A program made the position numbers and the translations under genes. Positions 19,165 to 28,384 of a stretch of 64,000 bases of DNA are shown piece by piece. The stretch lies in assembly GCF_028888695.1 (NCBI RefSeq), contig NZ_PNFF01000001.1, positions 1,683,501 to 1,747,500 on the forward strand. The letters are read 5' to 3'. Position 1 is the stretch's first letter. Each line of letters begins with the position of its first letter. The notes beneath the pieces are model-generated. The model had not been told where the DNA came from. It did not search any database and was given only the letters and a program-made list of their open reading frames with translations. The stretch is from Bacillus methanolicus. GTDB taxonomy: Bacteria > Bacillota > Bacilli > Bacillales > Cytobacillaceae.

Positions 19165-19965
19165 CTATTCAATAATATTTTCTAATCCGTAAACAAACGT
19201 ATCAATTTTTACAACCGTTTCAACGGCAAGCTTTACGCCGGACATGAAAGATGCCCGGTTATACGAATCGTGGCGGATCGTCAATGTTTGCCCGTCAGAT
19301 CCAAACATCACCTGCTGATGGGCAATTAATCCAGGCAAACGAACAGAATGAATATGCATTCCTTCATAATCCGCGCCCCTTGCACCGCTGATCGTTTCTT
19401 TTTCATTTGGATGACCTTGCTTCTTTGCTTCTCTCACTTCGGCAATCATCTCAGCTGTTTTGACAGCTGTTCCAGACGGTGCATCCAATTTTTGATCATG
19501 ATGCAGTTCAATGATTTCAATATCTTGAAAATACTTGGCTGCCATTTGTGAAAACTTCATCATTAATACAGCCCCAACCGCAAAATTTGGCGCTATTATG
19601 CAGCCAAGTTTCTTTTCCTCGCAAATTTCTTCAAGTTCTTTTAATTGATCTTTCGTAAAACCTGTCGTTCCAACTACAGGCCGCACCCCGTATTCGAGAG
19701 CCGTTTTTGTATGATAGTAGCCTACTTCAGGAGTCGTCAAATCGATTAAGACATCTGCGCCGGTCTCCTGAAGACATTTTTCAATATTTGTATACACAGG
19801 GGCATCAAATCCTTGAAAACCCTCCAATTCCGAGAGATTTTTTCCTTCATTTTTATTGTCCAACACTCCTGCCAACTCGAAATTTTCTGTTCTCCCGACA
19901 AGATGGACTGCTTCCCTCCCCATTCGTCCGCGCGGGCCTGCCACAACAATTTTTACAGTTTCCAT
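19165..19965 (-). CDS. dapB: 4-hydroxy-tetrahydrodipicolinate reductase
   Basis: DapB reduces hydroxy-tetrahydrodipicolinate in lysine and diaminopimelate synthesis; in spore formers the pathway also feeds dipicolinate. The 266-residue protein has the Rossmann loop [17 protein letters not shown], the catalytic [15 protein letters not shown] motif and [14 protein letters not shown] at 19965 follows AAAGGAGAAG. It lies 20 bases after ypjD and 12 before mgsA. Confidence 0.96.
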   Translation of the reverse strand: METVKIVVAGPRGRMGREAVHLVGRTENFELAGVLDNKNEGKNLSELEGFQGFDAPVYTNIEKCLQETGADVLIDLTTPEVGYYHTKTALEYGVRPVVGTTGFTKDQLKELEEICEEKKLGCIIAPNFAVGAVLMMKFSQMAAKYFQDIEIIELHHDQKLDAPSGTAVKTAEMIAEVREAKKQGHPNEKETISGARGADYEGMHIHSVRLPGLIAHQQVMFGSDGQTLTIRHDSYNRASFMSGVKLAVETVVKIDTFVYGLENIIE

Positions 19966-19985
19966 TTTTCCACTTCTCCTTTAAC

Positions 19986-20318
19986 TTACTCTTCAATTCT
20001 TGTCCAGCGATCTTTATCACGGGTTTGAAATTTGTTCATAACAAGGTTATGGGCTTCTTCTAAATCAATATGTAATGAGTTTGCAAAGCATATGAGAACA
20101 AACAGCATATCCCCTAGTTCTTCCTCGATTGTCCGTTTTTTCTCTGTTGCCTTTTTTGGTTTTTCCCCGTAATAATGATTAACTTCCCGGGCGAGTTCCC
20201 CCAATTCTTCTGTCATTCTGGCGAGCAATGCCAAGGGGCTGAAATAGCCTTCTTTAAATTGCCCGATATAAGCATCAACTTCTGCCTGGACGTCTTTCAA
20301 TGTTTTTGAATTGCCCAT
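19986..20318 (-). CDS. ypjD: MazG-like nucleotide pyrophosphohydrolase YpjD
   Basis: A 110-residue all-alpha NTP pyrophosphatase of the MazG/dUTPase superfamily. The metal-binding pattern is seen as MTEELGELAREV (E-X2-E) followed by EEELGDMLF (E-X3-D). Family members hydrolyse (d)NTPs to monophosphates; the substrate here is unknown. The start ATG follows GAGGTG. It opens the ypjD-dapB-mgsA-bshB1-bshA-cca-birA operon. Confidence 0.88.
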   Translation of the reverse strand: MGNSKTLKDVQAEVDAYIGQFKEGYFSPLALLARMTEELGELAREVNHYYGEKPKKATEKKRTIEEELGDMLFVLICFANSLHIDLEEAHNLVMNKFQTRDKDRWTRIEE

Positions 20319-20458
20319 GTTTTCACCTCAACTTTAAACAGTTCAATCAGTATATCGTAATTTTCTTCTTACATGTTAGCCTAAACATGCCCCTTTTTAC
20401 AAATATTTTTGTTTTCACATGAAACACTCTTTTGATGCCGGAAGAATTTTGGGTATCA

Positions 20459-20487
20459 TTGCTAATAAAAATGATATTTTATATAAT
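20459..20487 (+). promoter_or_regulatory. Sigma-A type promoter for the YitT-family gene
   Basis: TTGCTA at 20459-20464, a 17-bp spacer and a perfect TATAAT at 20482-20487. The start codon lies about 45 bases after it. Confidence 0.7.
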
Positions 20488-20535
20488 TAAATACGCTTTG
20501 ATTGAAGAACTTACTGGATAAAGGAGGAGTGTGTA

Positions 20536-21408
20536 TTGGTTTTTGGATTGAAACTTAAGAATATCTTCTTTATTTTGCTGGGAGCAGCAATTTTTTCTTT
20601 TGGGATTGTTAATTTTAATATGCAAAATAATTTAGCCGAGGGCGGATTTACCGGTATCACCTTATTATTATTTTTCCTGTTTGATTGGGATCCGTCATAT
20701 ACAAATCTAATATTAAACATTCCTCTTTTTTTTATTGGTTGGAAGCTTCTCGGGAGAAATGTGTTTTTATATACGATTATCGGGACGATCAGCGTCTCAG
20801 TCTTTCTCTGGATTTTTCAGCGCTTTCCGGTGGATATGCCGCTTAATAATGACATGGTGCTGGCTGCCTTGTTTGCGGGAGTGTTCATCGGAATAGGCCT
20901 CGGAATCATCTTTCGATTTGGCGGCACAACCGGAGGCGTCGATATTATTGCAAGACTGGCCCACAAATATATCGGCTGGAGCATGGGGAAAACAATGTTT
21001 TTGTTCGATGCTGTTGTTATTACCCTATCGCTCGTCTTCTATTTAACGTATCAGGAAGCGATGTATACATTAGTGGCTGTTTTTGTAGGGGCTCGTGTGA
21101 TTGATTTTATGCAAGAGGGCGCTTATTCAGCCAGAGGAGCAATGATTATCTCTGATCACAATGAAGAAATAGCCGACAGAATATTGAAAGAAATGGATCG
21201 GGGAGTTACAGTGTTAAAAGGGTACGGTTCATTTACAAAGAAAGAACGGGAAGTACTCTATTGTGTCGTTGCCAAAAATGAAATCGTAAAGCTGAAAAAT
21301 GTGATTACTTCCGTTGATCCTCACGCATTTGTGTCAGTCAGCGTTGTACATGATGTTCTTGGTGAAGGCTTTACACTTGATGAAAATAAAATGCCGCTGG
21401 AAAGATAA
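20536..21408 (+). CDS. ypjC: YitT-family membrane protein (YpjC-like)
   Basis: A 290-residue integral membrane protein with five to six hydrophobic segments in the first 200 residues (DUF161-type, with GGFTGI and FGGTTGGVDIIA glycine-rich motifs between helices), then a cytoplasmic DUF2179 domain (about 205-285: GAMIISDHNEE ... RGVTVLKGYGSFT). Function unknown. The start is TTG at 20536, preceded by AAGGAGGAG six bases away. It has its own promoter and terminator and points opposite to its neighbours. Position next to ypjD suggests ypjC; several paralogues exist in Bacillus, so the symbol is tentative. Confidence 0.85.
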   Translation: MVFGLKLKNIFFILLGAAIFSFGIVNFNMQNNLAEGGFTGITLLLFFLFDWDPSYTNLILNIPLFFIGWKLLGRNVFLYTIIGTISVSVFLWIFQRFPVDMPLNNDMVLAALFAGVFIGIGLGIIFRFGGTTGGVDIIARLAHKYIGWSMGKTMFLFDAVVITLSLVFYLTYQEAMYTLVAVFVGARVIDFMQEGAYSARGAMIISDHNEEIADRILKEMDRGVTVLKGYGSFTKKEREVLYCVVAKNEIVKLKNVITSVDPHAFVSVSVVHDVLGEGFTLDENKMPLER

Positions 21409-21438
21409 AGAGGCTGACCCTCTTATGAGTCAGCCTCT
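21409..21438. terminator. Bidirectional terminator between YitT-family gene and peptidase gene
   Basis: A 10-bp stem AGAGGCTGAC/GTCAGCCTCT (21409-21418 with 21429-21438) sits exactly between the two convergent genes. U-tracts are weak on both sides (TTCTATTCC and TTTATC). Confidence 0.75.
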
Positions 21439-21439
21439 T

Positions 21440-22114
21440 CTATTCCTCTCTCGTCATTCCTGTAAAAATCAATACTAAGCGAACTAGTTCAAGTACTGCG
21501 ATTGCAGCTGCGGCAACATATGTTAAAGCCGCTGCATTCAATACTTTTCTCGTCTCCCGTTCTTCATCATTCCGAATAACACCAAGTGCAACGACTTGAT
21601 CCATTGCCCTGTTTGAGGCATTGAATTCAACCGGAAGAGTAACAACCTGGAAAAGCACGGCTGATGCCATAAAGATAATTCCTAAAAGCAACATTCCGCT
21701 CAATTGAGCAAAAATACCGATCATAATAAGAATCCAGGCAAAATTTGAGCCGATATTTGCAACAGGAACAAGTGCATGGCGGAAACGCAGAAATGCGTAA
21801 TCTTGCTGATCCTGAATTGCATGGCCCACTTCGTGTGCAGCAATTGCAGCAGCTGCAACGGAATGCCCATGGTAGTTGGCGGAAGATAATCTAACCGTTT
21901 TCGTGCGAGGATCATAATGGTCACTTAAAAATCCTCCTGTTTCCTCTACACCAACATGATACAGCCCGTTCGCGTCTAAAATCTTTCTCGCTACTTCAGC
22001 ACCTCTCATCTGTGATGACGAAGGAACGCGTGAGTATTTTTTATATGCTCCACTCACTTTCAGCTGCGCCCAAAGAGGAACAAGTATAATGACCGCGAAG
22101 TAAAGTAGATACAT
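21440..22114 (-). CDS. YugP-like neutral zinc metallopeptidase, membrane-bound
   Basis: The 224-residue protein belongs to the putative Zn_peptidase_2 (YugP) family. It has an N-terminal membrane segment (residues 2-17), the zinc site AAHEVGHAIQDQ (HEXXH), and two further hydrophobic regions around residues 117-160 and 190-220. The ATG at 22114 follows GGAGG; a TTG two codons upstream overlaps the ribosome binding site. In B. subtilis 168 yugP is, as I recall, at another locus. Here the gene lies between ypjC and ypjB. The substrate is unknown. Confidence 0.88.
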   Translation of the reverse strand: MYLLYFAVIILVPLWAQLKVSGAYKKYSRVPSSSQMRGAEVARKILDANGLYHVGVEETGGFLSDHYDPRTKTVRLSSANYHGHSVAAAAIAAHEVGHAIQDQQDYAFLRFRHALVPVANIGSNFAWILIMIGIFAQLSGMLLLGIIFMASAVLFQVVTLPVEFNASNRAMDQVVALGVIRNDEERETRKVLNAAALTYVAAAAIAVLELVRLVLIFTGMTREE

Positions 22115-22236
22115 TTTCAACCTCCATCTTTGACTTTTAATCCTAATGCGGATAGATTCTGCCTAAACACCAAATAAACTTTGAAAAATGTAAATCCCTG
22201 CTTCTAATATTATTGTAATGAATGTGTTGTTAAGGG

Positions 22237-23031
22237 TCAATCTTTTAGCTCTCTTGACCGGTTCCTCTCCTTTTCACGGTCACCTCTATATTTTCTCCAA
22301 CCAACGTAAGACAATGTTAGTATAATAATGCTTCCGGTTGAAATCATTACCCACCAAAGAGACGGATCGGCTTCATCTTCATTCATCTCATCAAAAATGT
22401 TTTGCAAATCTAATTGTAATGCCTCAAGCTCCTGTTGGCTTGAAGCCTGTGTAAGCACTTGTGGGCGATATTGATCAATGAATTTAACTCGGGCATCAAC
22501 TTTTTCCATTCTTTCAGACGGAATATCAAGTCTCATGCTCGGGTAGATGACTTCATAAAGAGATAAAAATGAATTCAGATTAGAATGAAAATGTTCATTG
22601 TCCCCGTTATATACTGATTCTTTCACACTGTTAAATGCCGACATAATTGGACCTTCCATTTCTGCCCATAAAGGCTGATGGGTGGAAGTAACAGCATCAA
22701 CAACAAGCCGGAACTTCGTGACACGATTAATTCTCTCTTCATGAGTCATTGCTGCACTGACAGATGCTTCAAGGGCATCTTTATGAGCAACAGTTACAAT
22801 TCTTAACTCATCCATTGAAAATGACTTTTCTTTAATCGTAAACGTTAAAAACTGTTTAGAAAAATATTCCAATATTTTTTTGGCATCGTCATATCTTTGT
22901 AATTTTACCATTTGCAAAGCTTCATCTGAAATCTCATCAAGCTTATCTATAGGCGGCGTATGTTCTGCGATTACTGTGAATGGTGCCAGCAGGAAAAAAG
23001 TCAGCATGGTTATGGCGGCAATTGCTCTCAT
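22237..23031 (-). CDS. ypjB: Sporulation protein YpjB
   Basis: The 264-residue product has a signal peptide-like N-terminus (about residues 1-23), a helical extracellular domain of about 200 residues and one C-terminal transmembrane segment (WWVMISTGSIIILTLSYVGW) followed by a basic tail. This layout and the gene position fit YpjB, annotated as a sporulation protein in Bacillus. The ATG at 23031 follows GGGGGGA; the frame is open upstream without support. It is 76 bases after ypjA. Confidence 0.85.
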   Translation of the reverse strand: MRAIAAITMLTFFLLAPFTVIAEHTPPIDKLDEISDEALQMVKLQRYDDAKKILEYFSKQFLTFTIKEKSFSMDELRIVTVAHKDALEASVSAAMTHEERINRVTKFRLVVDAVTSTHQPLWAEMEGPIMSAFNSVKESVYNGDNEHFHSNLNSFLSLYEVIYPSMRLDIPSERMEKVDARVKFIDQYRPQVLTQASSQQELEALQLDLQNIFDEMNEDEADPSLWWVMISTGSIIILTLSYVGWRKYRGDREKERNRSRELKD

Positions 23032-23107
23032 TCTTGTCCCCCCTATAATATCTAATAAAATGTATGTGGGGTTGGACAAGGTTAGACCTGAAATTATCAA
23101 TTATCGA

Positions 23108-23704
23108 TTATGAATTTAATTCTAATGTAAACCTGCCCGGCCTTACACAAAGATAGTATGCAAGGAACAGTGAGGCAATACTGAGCCAAAACGTAAAGTA
23201 TCCTATTTCTTGTAAGTATAGATGTAAAACAGGATAACGAGGCATTTGAAAAAACACATAGTCAATGATTTCATTGTGCAATACCCAAACTCCAGTAATA
23301 ATAAGATGGCGCATTTTAATCCGATAAAACGGAGCAAATAAAACTCCTTGTATTGCCATTCCTAAATGGGAGAAAATTAGCATGTACGATACAAAATCCA
23401 GTTCACCTTTCACGGTGTATACCAATAAATTCATGATAACTGCCCAAATTCCGTATTTAAACAAAGTTACAATCGCCAGCGCTTCGAATAATGGCCAGTT
23501 TTTATTCAAAAGAAAAGCGATTAGTACGAAAACAAAAAACAAGCTGGCTGTCGGACTGTCCGGTACAAATGGCACGAAGATCGCAGGTGTATCAACAAGC
23601 TGCCACTTATACCAATCGTAGCCATAAATCGTTCCCGCTATGTTTATGAGAAGCAAACACCATAAAAAAGTCTTGTTTGCAATAAACGGATAAATCCACT
23701 TCAT
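23108..23704 (-). CDS. ypjA: DUF1405 membrane protein YpjA
   Basis: A polytopic membrane protein of 198 residues with about five to six hydrophobic segments. It includes NIAGTIYGYDWY near the N-terminus and FKYGIWAVIM and HNEIIDYVF, which I associate with the DUF1405 family. Function unknown. An ATG at 23719 lacks a ribosome binding site, whereas the in-frame ATG at 23704 has AGGA eight bases before it. It lies upstream of ypjB and after qcrC, as in B. subtilis. Confidence 0.85.
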   Translation of the reverse strand: MKWIYPFIANKTFLWCLLLINIAGTIYGYDWYKWQLVDTPAIFVPFVPDSPTASLFFVFVLIAFLLNKNWPLFEALAIVTLFKYGIWAVIMNLLVYTVKGELDFVSYMLIFSHLGMAIQGVLFAPFYRIKMRHLIITGVWVLHNEIIDYVFFQMPRYPVLHLYLQEIGYFTFWLSIASLFLAYYLCVRPGRFTLELNS

Positions 23705-23751
23705 CAATTTTTTCCTCATTTCAATATGTATGATTCAATCATATCATATTA

Positions 23752-23780
23752 AAAAAAGCCGGCGAAAAGCCAGCTTTTTT
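23752..23780 (-). terminator. Terminator of the qcrABC operon
   Basis: A 12-bp stem (23752-23763 with 23769-23780, one G-U pair) with A/T-rich flanks gives a run of seven U after the hairpin on the minus strand, right after the qcrC stop. Confidence 0.88.
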
Positions 23781-23786
23781 CATTGA

Positions 23787-24554
23787 TTATTTGCTTTTAA
23801 TGCTTGAGATGAACTCTGAAAGTTTTTTCAGTTCTTCATCAGTGCCTTTAAACATACCAGGCGGCATACTGCCTTTTCCGTTTTTAGCAATGTCAGCTAC
23901 CTCTTCAGGTTTTAATCCGGTATCAATTAGTGCAGGAGCACCCGCACCGCCTGATAATTCAGCGCCATGGCAGTTAATACAGCCTTGAGCTTCGTAAATT
24001 TTGTAGCCTTCCGCTTCTTTGTCAATATCTGCTTCAGCTACAATCTTTCCTTGCTGCTCAGCTGCTTCCCAGTCATGATGTGCAACAGCTTGCCAGGTCA
24101 AGAAAATGATCGAAGCCAAAGCCAACAGCATAAATCCTGTTGCTAAAGGGCGTTTAGTCGGACGGCGTTCTGGGCCTCGGTCAATAAACGGAGCCAACAA
24201 CAACGAACCAAAAGCAAGCCCGGGAATGACAATTGCACCAATAACATTATACGGACCTGATGCATATGTGTATTTCAATAATTGGTATAGAAATAAGAAA
24301 TACCAGTCTGGCAATGGGATATAAGCTGTATCAGTCGGATCTGCAACCCTTTCTAACGGAGAAGGGTGAGCGACTGTCAGACACAAAAAGCCGACGAGGA
24401 AAACTGCACCTACCATCCATTCTTTCAGAAGAAAGTTAGGCCAGAAAGCCTCAGTCTTTCCAGGGTATTCCGAATAATCTTTCGGAATGTTAGGCTTGCG
24501 TTCCGCAGGAACACGGGAGTCTCCTACGAACTTCATACCTTTTCCACGATGCAT
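23787..24554 (-). CDS. qcrC: Menaquinol:cytochrome c reductase cytochrome b/c subunit
   Basis: The 255-residue subunit fuses the C-terminal part of cytochrome b (subunit IV-like, hydrophobic segments about 44-62, 83-100, 104-124 and 138-156, with the quinol-site PDWYFLFLYQLLK) to a c-type cytochrome domain. The haem c motif is CINCH (Cys192, Cys195, His196), with a distal Met in the GSMPPGMF region. Such fusion is characteristic of Bacillus bc complexes. It follows qcrB by 60 bases and starts at an ATG after AGGAGGGGG. Confidence 0.96.
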   Translation of the reverse strand: MHRGKGMKFVGDSRVPAERKPNIPKDYSEYPGKTEAFWPNFLLKEWMVGAVFLVGFLCLTVAHPSPLERVADPTDTAYIPLPDWYFLFLYQLLKYTYASGPYNVIGAIVIPGLAFGSLLLAPFIDRGPERRPTKRPLATGFMLLALASIIFLTWQAVAHHDWEAAEQQGKIVAEADIDKEAEGYKIYEAQGCINCHGAELSGGAGAPALIDTGLKPEEVADIAKNGKGSMPPGMFKGTDEELKKLSEFISSIKSK

Positions 24555-24614
24555 CGAGCAATCCCCCTCCTTTTTTCAAAAATGGGACAATCTTTTTAAC
24601 GTTGCTTGATCGGC

Positions 24615-25289
24615 TTACAAAGGACCGGAAATTCCTTGTCTGCGGATCATGATAAAGTGTGCAGCCATTAAACCGAGTAATGCAGCCGGCAAGAAGAATA
24701 CGTGAATCGCAAAGAAACGGGTAAGCGTTTGGGCTCCGACGATACTCTCATCACCGGCAAGCAAAATTTTCACCCATGTACCTATAAGCGGAACAGATTC
24801 CGCAATCTGCAAACCTACTTTTGTCGCAAACAGTGCTTTCATATCCCAAGGAAGCAAATATCCTGTAAAACCTAAACCTAACATAACGAAGAAAATTAAT
24901 ACTCCGACAATCCAGTTTAATTCGCGAGGTTTCTTATAAGCTCCTTGGAAGAATACGCGAAGCGTATGTAAGAACATCATTACGATAACCAAACTTGCTC
25001 CCCAATGGTGCATTCCGCGGACAATCTGACCGAACGCTACCTCATTTTGAAGATAGTATACAGATTGCCATGCATTCTTAATATCTGGTACGTAATACAT
25101 TGTTAAAAACATACCAGAAAGGATTTGAATCACAACTACGAAGAATGTTAATCCGCCGAAACAGTAAACAAATGCTGAAAAATGATGTGCAGGGTTTACA
25201 TGCTCCGGAACTTCATGGTCTGCAATATCACGCCACAAAGGCGTAATATCTAAACGTTCATCGACCCAATCATATATTTTGTTTAACAA
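24615..25289 (-). CDS. qcrB: Menaquinol:cytochrome c reductase cytochrome b subunit
   Basis: A b6-type cytochrome b of 224 residues with four transmembrane helices. The haem ligands are visible: His94 or His95 in RGMHHWGA, His108 in FLHTLRV, His196 in AIHVFF and His211 in AHFIMIRRQG. Cys43 is at the position used to bind the extra haem c(i) in b6-type proteins. The gene starts three bases after the end of qcrA, so translation is probably coupled. Confidence 0.97.
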   Translation of the reverse strand: MLNKIYDWVDERLDITPLWRDIADHEVPEHVNPAHHFSAFVYCFGGLTFFVVVIQILSGMFLTMYYVPDIKNAWQSVYYLQNEVAFGQIVRGMHHWGASLVIVMMFLHTLRVFFQGAYKKPRELNWIVGVLIFFVMLGLGFTGYLLPWDMKALFATKVGLQIAESVPLIGTWVKILLAGDESIVGAQTLTRFFAIHVFFLPAALLGLMAAHFIMIRRQGISGPL

Positions 25290-25292
25290 TCA

Positions 25293-25799
25293 TTACGCCC
25301 CCTTCCGCGGTTTTGCTTTCCCGATTTGCAAATATCCATCCTTTACTCGATATTCATACACATCCAGCGGTGATGTCGGCGGCGTGCCTGGAACGTTTGT
25401 ACCGTCTTTTGTGTATAAACCGTAGTGGCACGGACAGAAGAAATGGTTTGGATTAGACTTGTCCGTATTCCAGTCAACAGTACAGCCTAAGTGCTTACAA
25501 ACAGGAGAAAGTGCAACAATTTCACCTTTCTCGTCCTTATAAACCCAAGCTGTATTCGTCACTTCAGATTCATACCAGGCATCCTTCTGTGTGAATGAGA
25601 AGTCTACACGTGTTGGTTCAGTTGTAATTTCGTCTACTTTTTTGTCAGTTGGAACGAAATCCCCGCCGCCTTTGCCTTGCAGAACCGGATCAACAGCAAA
25701 ACGAACCATTGGCATTAACATTCCTGCAGCCATGAAACCGCCTACACCGGTAAGTGTGTAACTCAGGAATTGACGCCTGGAAACTCGATGCTTGCTCAT
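25293..25799 (-). CDS. qcrA: Menaquinol:cytochrome c reductase Rieske iron-sulfur subunit
   Basis: The 168-residue Rieske protein starts with a twin-arginine-like signal anchor (SRRQFLSYTL) and a hydrophobic helix. The 2Fe-2S cluster ligands are in CKHLGC (Cys101, His103, plus the disulfide Cys106) and CPCHYG (Cys122, disulfide Cys124, His125). It transfers electrons from menaquinol to the c-haem of QcrC at the cell membrane. It is the first gene of qcrABC, with a good promoter about 70-100 bases upstream. Confidence 0.97.
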   Translation of the reverse strand: MSKHRVSRRQFLSYTLTGVGGFMAAGMLMPMVRFAVDPVLQGKGGGDFVPTDKKVDEITTEPTRVDFSFTQKDAWYESEVTNTAWVYKDEKGEIVALSPVCKHLGCTVDWNTDKSNPNHFFCPCHYGLYTKDGTNVPGTPPTSPLDVYEYRVKDGYLQIGKAKPRKGA

Positions 25800-25870
25800 G
25801 CTTTTCCCCCCTCTATCATGAAATCAGTCCAACGGACATATTTCAACACATATAAAACTAGGACATATAA

Positions 25871-25899
25871 ATGATATATCATTAATTACACAAGGTCAA
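25871..25899 (-). promoter_or_regulatory. Sigma-A type promoter for qcrABC
   Basis: On the minus strand TTGACC (25899-25894) is followed after 17 bases by TATCAT (25876-25871), a five-of-six match at both boxes. Confidence 0.7.
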
Positions 25900-25944
25900 T
25901 ATAGTACTGTACCAAAAAAAGCAAGTGTACAACTATACTCTCAT

Positions 25945-26409
25945 TTATTCATTTTCTCGCCATTTTTGAATGAATACATTTAACAATTGTTTGACCTGAT
26001 CTTCTAAAATAGATTTTTTATATTGTTCATCCATATTTTCCAGCGGCAATGAAGGGATCCAGATTAACGACCCATTTAAAGCTTTTTCATGCGTTTTCCA
26101 TTGCGAATCCGATGTCGGGTAAAAAACATATTTAAACCCTTTTTGAAGAATTTCTGTTTCCCAAACTTTTAGATTTTCCACAAGCTTGTCCTCTTCAACG
26201 CTTTTTAAATACGAAAAACCGGGAAGAAGCAACAGCCTTCCTTTAAACTGCCTTTCCAACTGAATGCTTAATAGTGTAATAAATTCAGTCATCGAAGCAG
26301 TTTGCTTTATATCCGTATCAAACGAGACAGGCAAAAGTGGCAAAACCGCCGTATCGACATATTCTTTTGCCTGCAAATACATATCAATATCTTGCGGGAT
26401 CCATTTCAT
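25945..26409 (-). CDS. ypiF: DUF2487 protein YpiF
   Basis: A soluble 154-residue protein with the N-terminal MKWIPQDIDMYLQAKEYVDT segment expected for the DUF2487 (YpiF) family. Function unknown. The ATG follows a weak GGAGTG. It lies between ypiB and qcrA as in B. subtilis, but a strong terminator separates it from ypiB, so it probably has its own promoter. Confidence 0.85.
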   Translation of the reverse strand: MKWIPQDIDMYLQAKEYVDTAVLPLLPVSFDTDIKQTASMTEFITLLSIQLERQFKGRLLLLPGFSYLKSVEEDKLVENLKVWETEILQKGFKYVFYPTSDSQWKTHEKALNGSLIWIPSLPLENMDEQYKKSILEDQVKQLLNVFIQKWRENE

Positions 26410-26481
26410 CGTCTACACTCCAATCTTCACCAAATTCCTTTTTTATCATACCATTTCATGAACGAGTATAACACGATATTC

Positions 26482-26511
26482 AAAAAAAAAAAGCAAGCTG
26501 TAATAGCTTGC
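26482..26511 (-). terminator. Terminator after ypiB
   Basis: The stem GCAAGCT/AGCTTGC (26493-26499 with 26505-26511) is followed by ten to eleven T on the minus strand. Confidence 0.92.
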
Positions 26512-26515
26512 CTTG

Positions 26516-27064
26516 TTACGATTGTTTTTTCATAATTTTCAATTGAGAGGTAAGCTGTCGAAACGCTTCCTCATCCTGCTCATCAAGAGCTTTATCAATC
26601 AGCTGGAGCAGCTTTTCCTCCTGAAACCGCTGGATGCTTTCCATAAGAAAGCGTTCTGCAATGAGCCGGTCTTTTTCTGTTATTTGCAGTTTTTTCGGCA
26701 TATACGGATTTTCTTCCAATACTGCTGCATACTGAGGGGCCTTATAAGATGCATGGAAATTTAATTGAATGTATATTTCCTCGTCCCGGTTCAAACGGAT
26801 ATCGTGGAAAGATTTTTCCGCATCTGTAGTCATGACGTTTTCTTTGTAGAAGCGGAATGGCACTTCATCTACACAGTGGGTAGACATTACAAGCCCTCTT
26901 GGACAAAATTGTGCCTGCTCAACAAAATGAACCTTTTCCATAAGCTGATCATGGCTCATTAAGTAGTTTAAGATCCATACACACTCTCTTCTTTTTAATT
27001 GATAATGGTTTAAAAACCAGCGAATAAAATCTTTCTTCTCGTTGACAGAAACAGGGGCCGTCAT
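26516..27064 (-). CDS. ypiB: UPF0302 protein YpiB
   Basis: The 182-residue protein has an N-terminal helical domain ([29 protein letters not shown]), a central [23 protein letters not shown] segment, and an acidic, Gln-rich helical C-terminus. This fits UPF0302 (YpiB). In B. subtilis YpiB has been linked, together with YpiF, to the control of an AAA protease target; I recall this only loosely and treat the role as unsettled. The ATG follows GAGGAGG. It is 44 bases after ypiA. Confidence 0.87.
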   Translation of the reverse strand: MTAPVSVNEKKDFIRWFLNHYQLKRRECVWILNYLMSHDQLMEKVHFVEQAQFCPRGLVMSTHCVDEVPFRFYKENVMTTDAEKSFHDIRLNRDEEIYIQLNFHASYKAPQYAAVLEENPYMPKKLQITEKDRLIAERFLMESIQRFQEEKLLQLIDKALDEQDEEAFRQLTSQLKIMKKQS

Positions 27065-27108
27065 ATTAATTCCCTCCTCTGCATGATTCCTTTTTCAGAA
27101 AGAAATGT

Positions 27109-28371
27109 TTAATATTCATCTGAAAGGCGATCCAAAATATCGAGGTACTCCTCATTGGTTGGATCATTTTTTAGTAATTCACTAAAAATTTCGACAGCTT
27201 CAGCTCGTTTTCCTTCTTCCATTAAAAAATATCCGTAATCCGTTAAAAAATCTGGATGATTCTTAAAAAAAGTATATGCGAGTTCATATTTGTTTAATGC
27301 CTGTGAATAATCTTCAAGATGCTGAAGTGCTACAGCTTCATCCCAAATGATCTGCGGCTCTTCTTCCCCTTGTGCTTCCAAAGATCTTGCAATTTCAAGG
27401 ACATCTTCATATCGGCTTTGTTTTAGCAATAGCTTATTCAGAGTTAATGCGGCCTCGGTAAAGCCGGGATCAAGGGCAAGCGCTTTTCTTAACAGCTTTT
27501 CAGCTTCTTCTTCATCAGCAAGCTTTAACGCCAATTTCCCGCCGTAAAAAAATAGATCTTTATTGTATTCATCATATTTAATTCCTTCTTTAACTGCTTT
27601 CAAGCTGTTTTCGAGATCTTCTTCTCTTTCGTACGCTTTTGCCAAATACAAATATAATGAGTGATACTCAGGATCCAATTCTTTTAATTCTAAAAACTTT
27701 TCAATGGCCGTCTTATTAAAACCGGCTTGAAGCGCTGTAAAACCATAGCCGAAAAGGGTATCAATTTCAAGTTTCTCATCAAGAGCCCTTTCATAGTACG
27801 GAAGCGCCTCTTCAAATGCTCCTGAAGAGCTAAACATCTCGGCTATACGGCGGTGAATATTGACTCCGGCAATTTCTGTTTCCGATTCTATAACAACTTC
27901 ATAAGCCTTTATTGCTTCATTAAATTTTCCTTCTTCGGCATACAGCTCTCCGAGGGCAAAATCAATAACAACCTCATCAGGCAAAATGCGTTTCGCTTTC
28001 AGCAATTTTTGTTCACTTACTTCGTAAAGGCCATTCATTTGATACAAATCTGCAAGCAGTAAAAGGGATTGAGGATAACTTGGGTCTACCGCGCTGATTT
28101 TTTCAAGCAACAGAATCGCCTGTTCTTCATCTCCCAGCTCTAAATACACTTCAGCCAGCATGACAAGAAGTTCGCCTTCATCAGGGTAAGTTTCCAGCAG
28201 ATTCTCAAGCAATAACTTTACTTCATCAAGGAAACCGAATTGAAATAATTCTTCTGCAAGGATAAATTTTTCTTCGTCAGACCCTGTACTCAATATTTCT
28301 TTGTAAAGAATTAATGCTTTTTTATGTTGACCGTTTTCAATTAAAGAGATGATTTTTTCGACTTTATTCAT
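27109..28371 (-). CDS. ypiA: Tetratricopeptide repeat protein YpiA
   Basis: Nearly the whole 420-residue protein is built from TPR-like 34-residue helix pairs with the W-LG-Y-A-F-A-P pattern (for example HKKALILYKEIL, EQAILLLEKISAVDP, FNEAIKAYEVVIE, FEEALPYYERALD). There is no signal peptide or membrane segment, so it is probably a cytoplasmic scaffold. The partner is unknown. It is strongly acidic. ATG 28371 follows GGAAAGGAT. It begins the ypiA-ypiB unit after the unrecognised gene at 28385. Confidence 0.88.
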   Translation of the reverse strand: MNKVEKIISLIENGQHKKALILYKEILSTGSDEEKFILAEELFQFGFLDEVKLLLENLLETYPDEGELLVMLAEVYLELGDEEQAILLLEKISAVDPSYPQSLLLLADLYQMNGLYEVSEQKLLKAKRILPDEVVIDFALGELYAEEGKFNEAIKAYEVVIESETEIAGVNIHRRIAEMFSSSGAFEEALPYYERALDEKLEIDTLFGYGFTALQAGFNKTAIEKFLELKELDPEYHSLYLYLAKAYEREEDLENSLKAVKEGIKYDEYNKDLFFYGGKLALKLADEEEAEKLLRKALALDPGFTEAALTLNKLLLKQSRYEDVLEIARSLEAQGEEEPQIIWDEAVALQHLEDYSQALNKYELAYTFFKNHPDFLTDYGYFLMEEGKRAEAVEIFSELLKNDPTNEEYLDILDRLSDEY

Positions 28372-28384
28372 TTAAAAATCCTTT

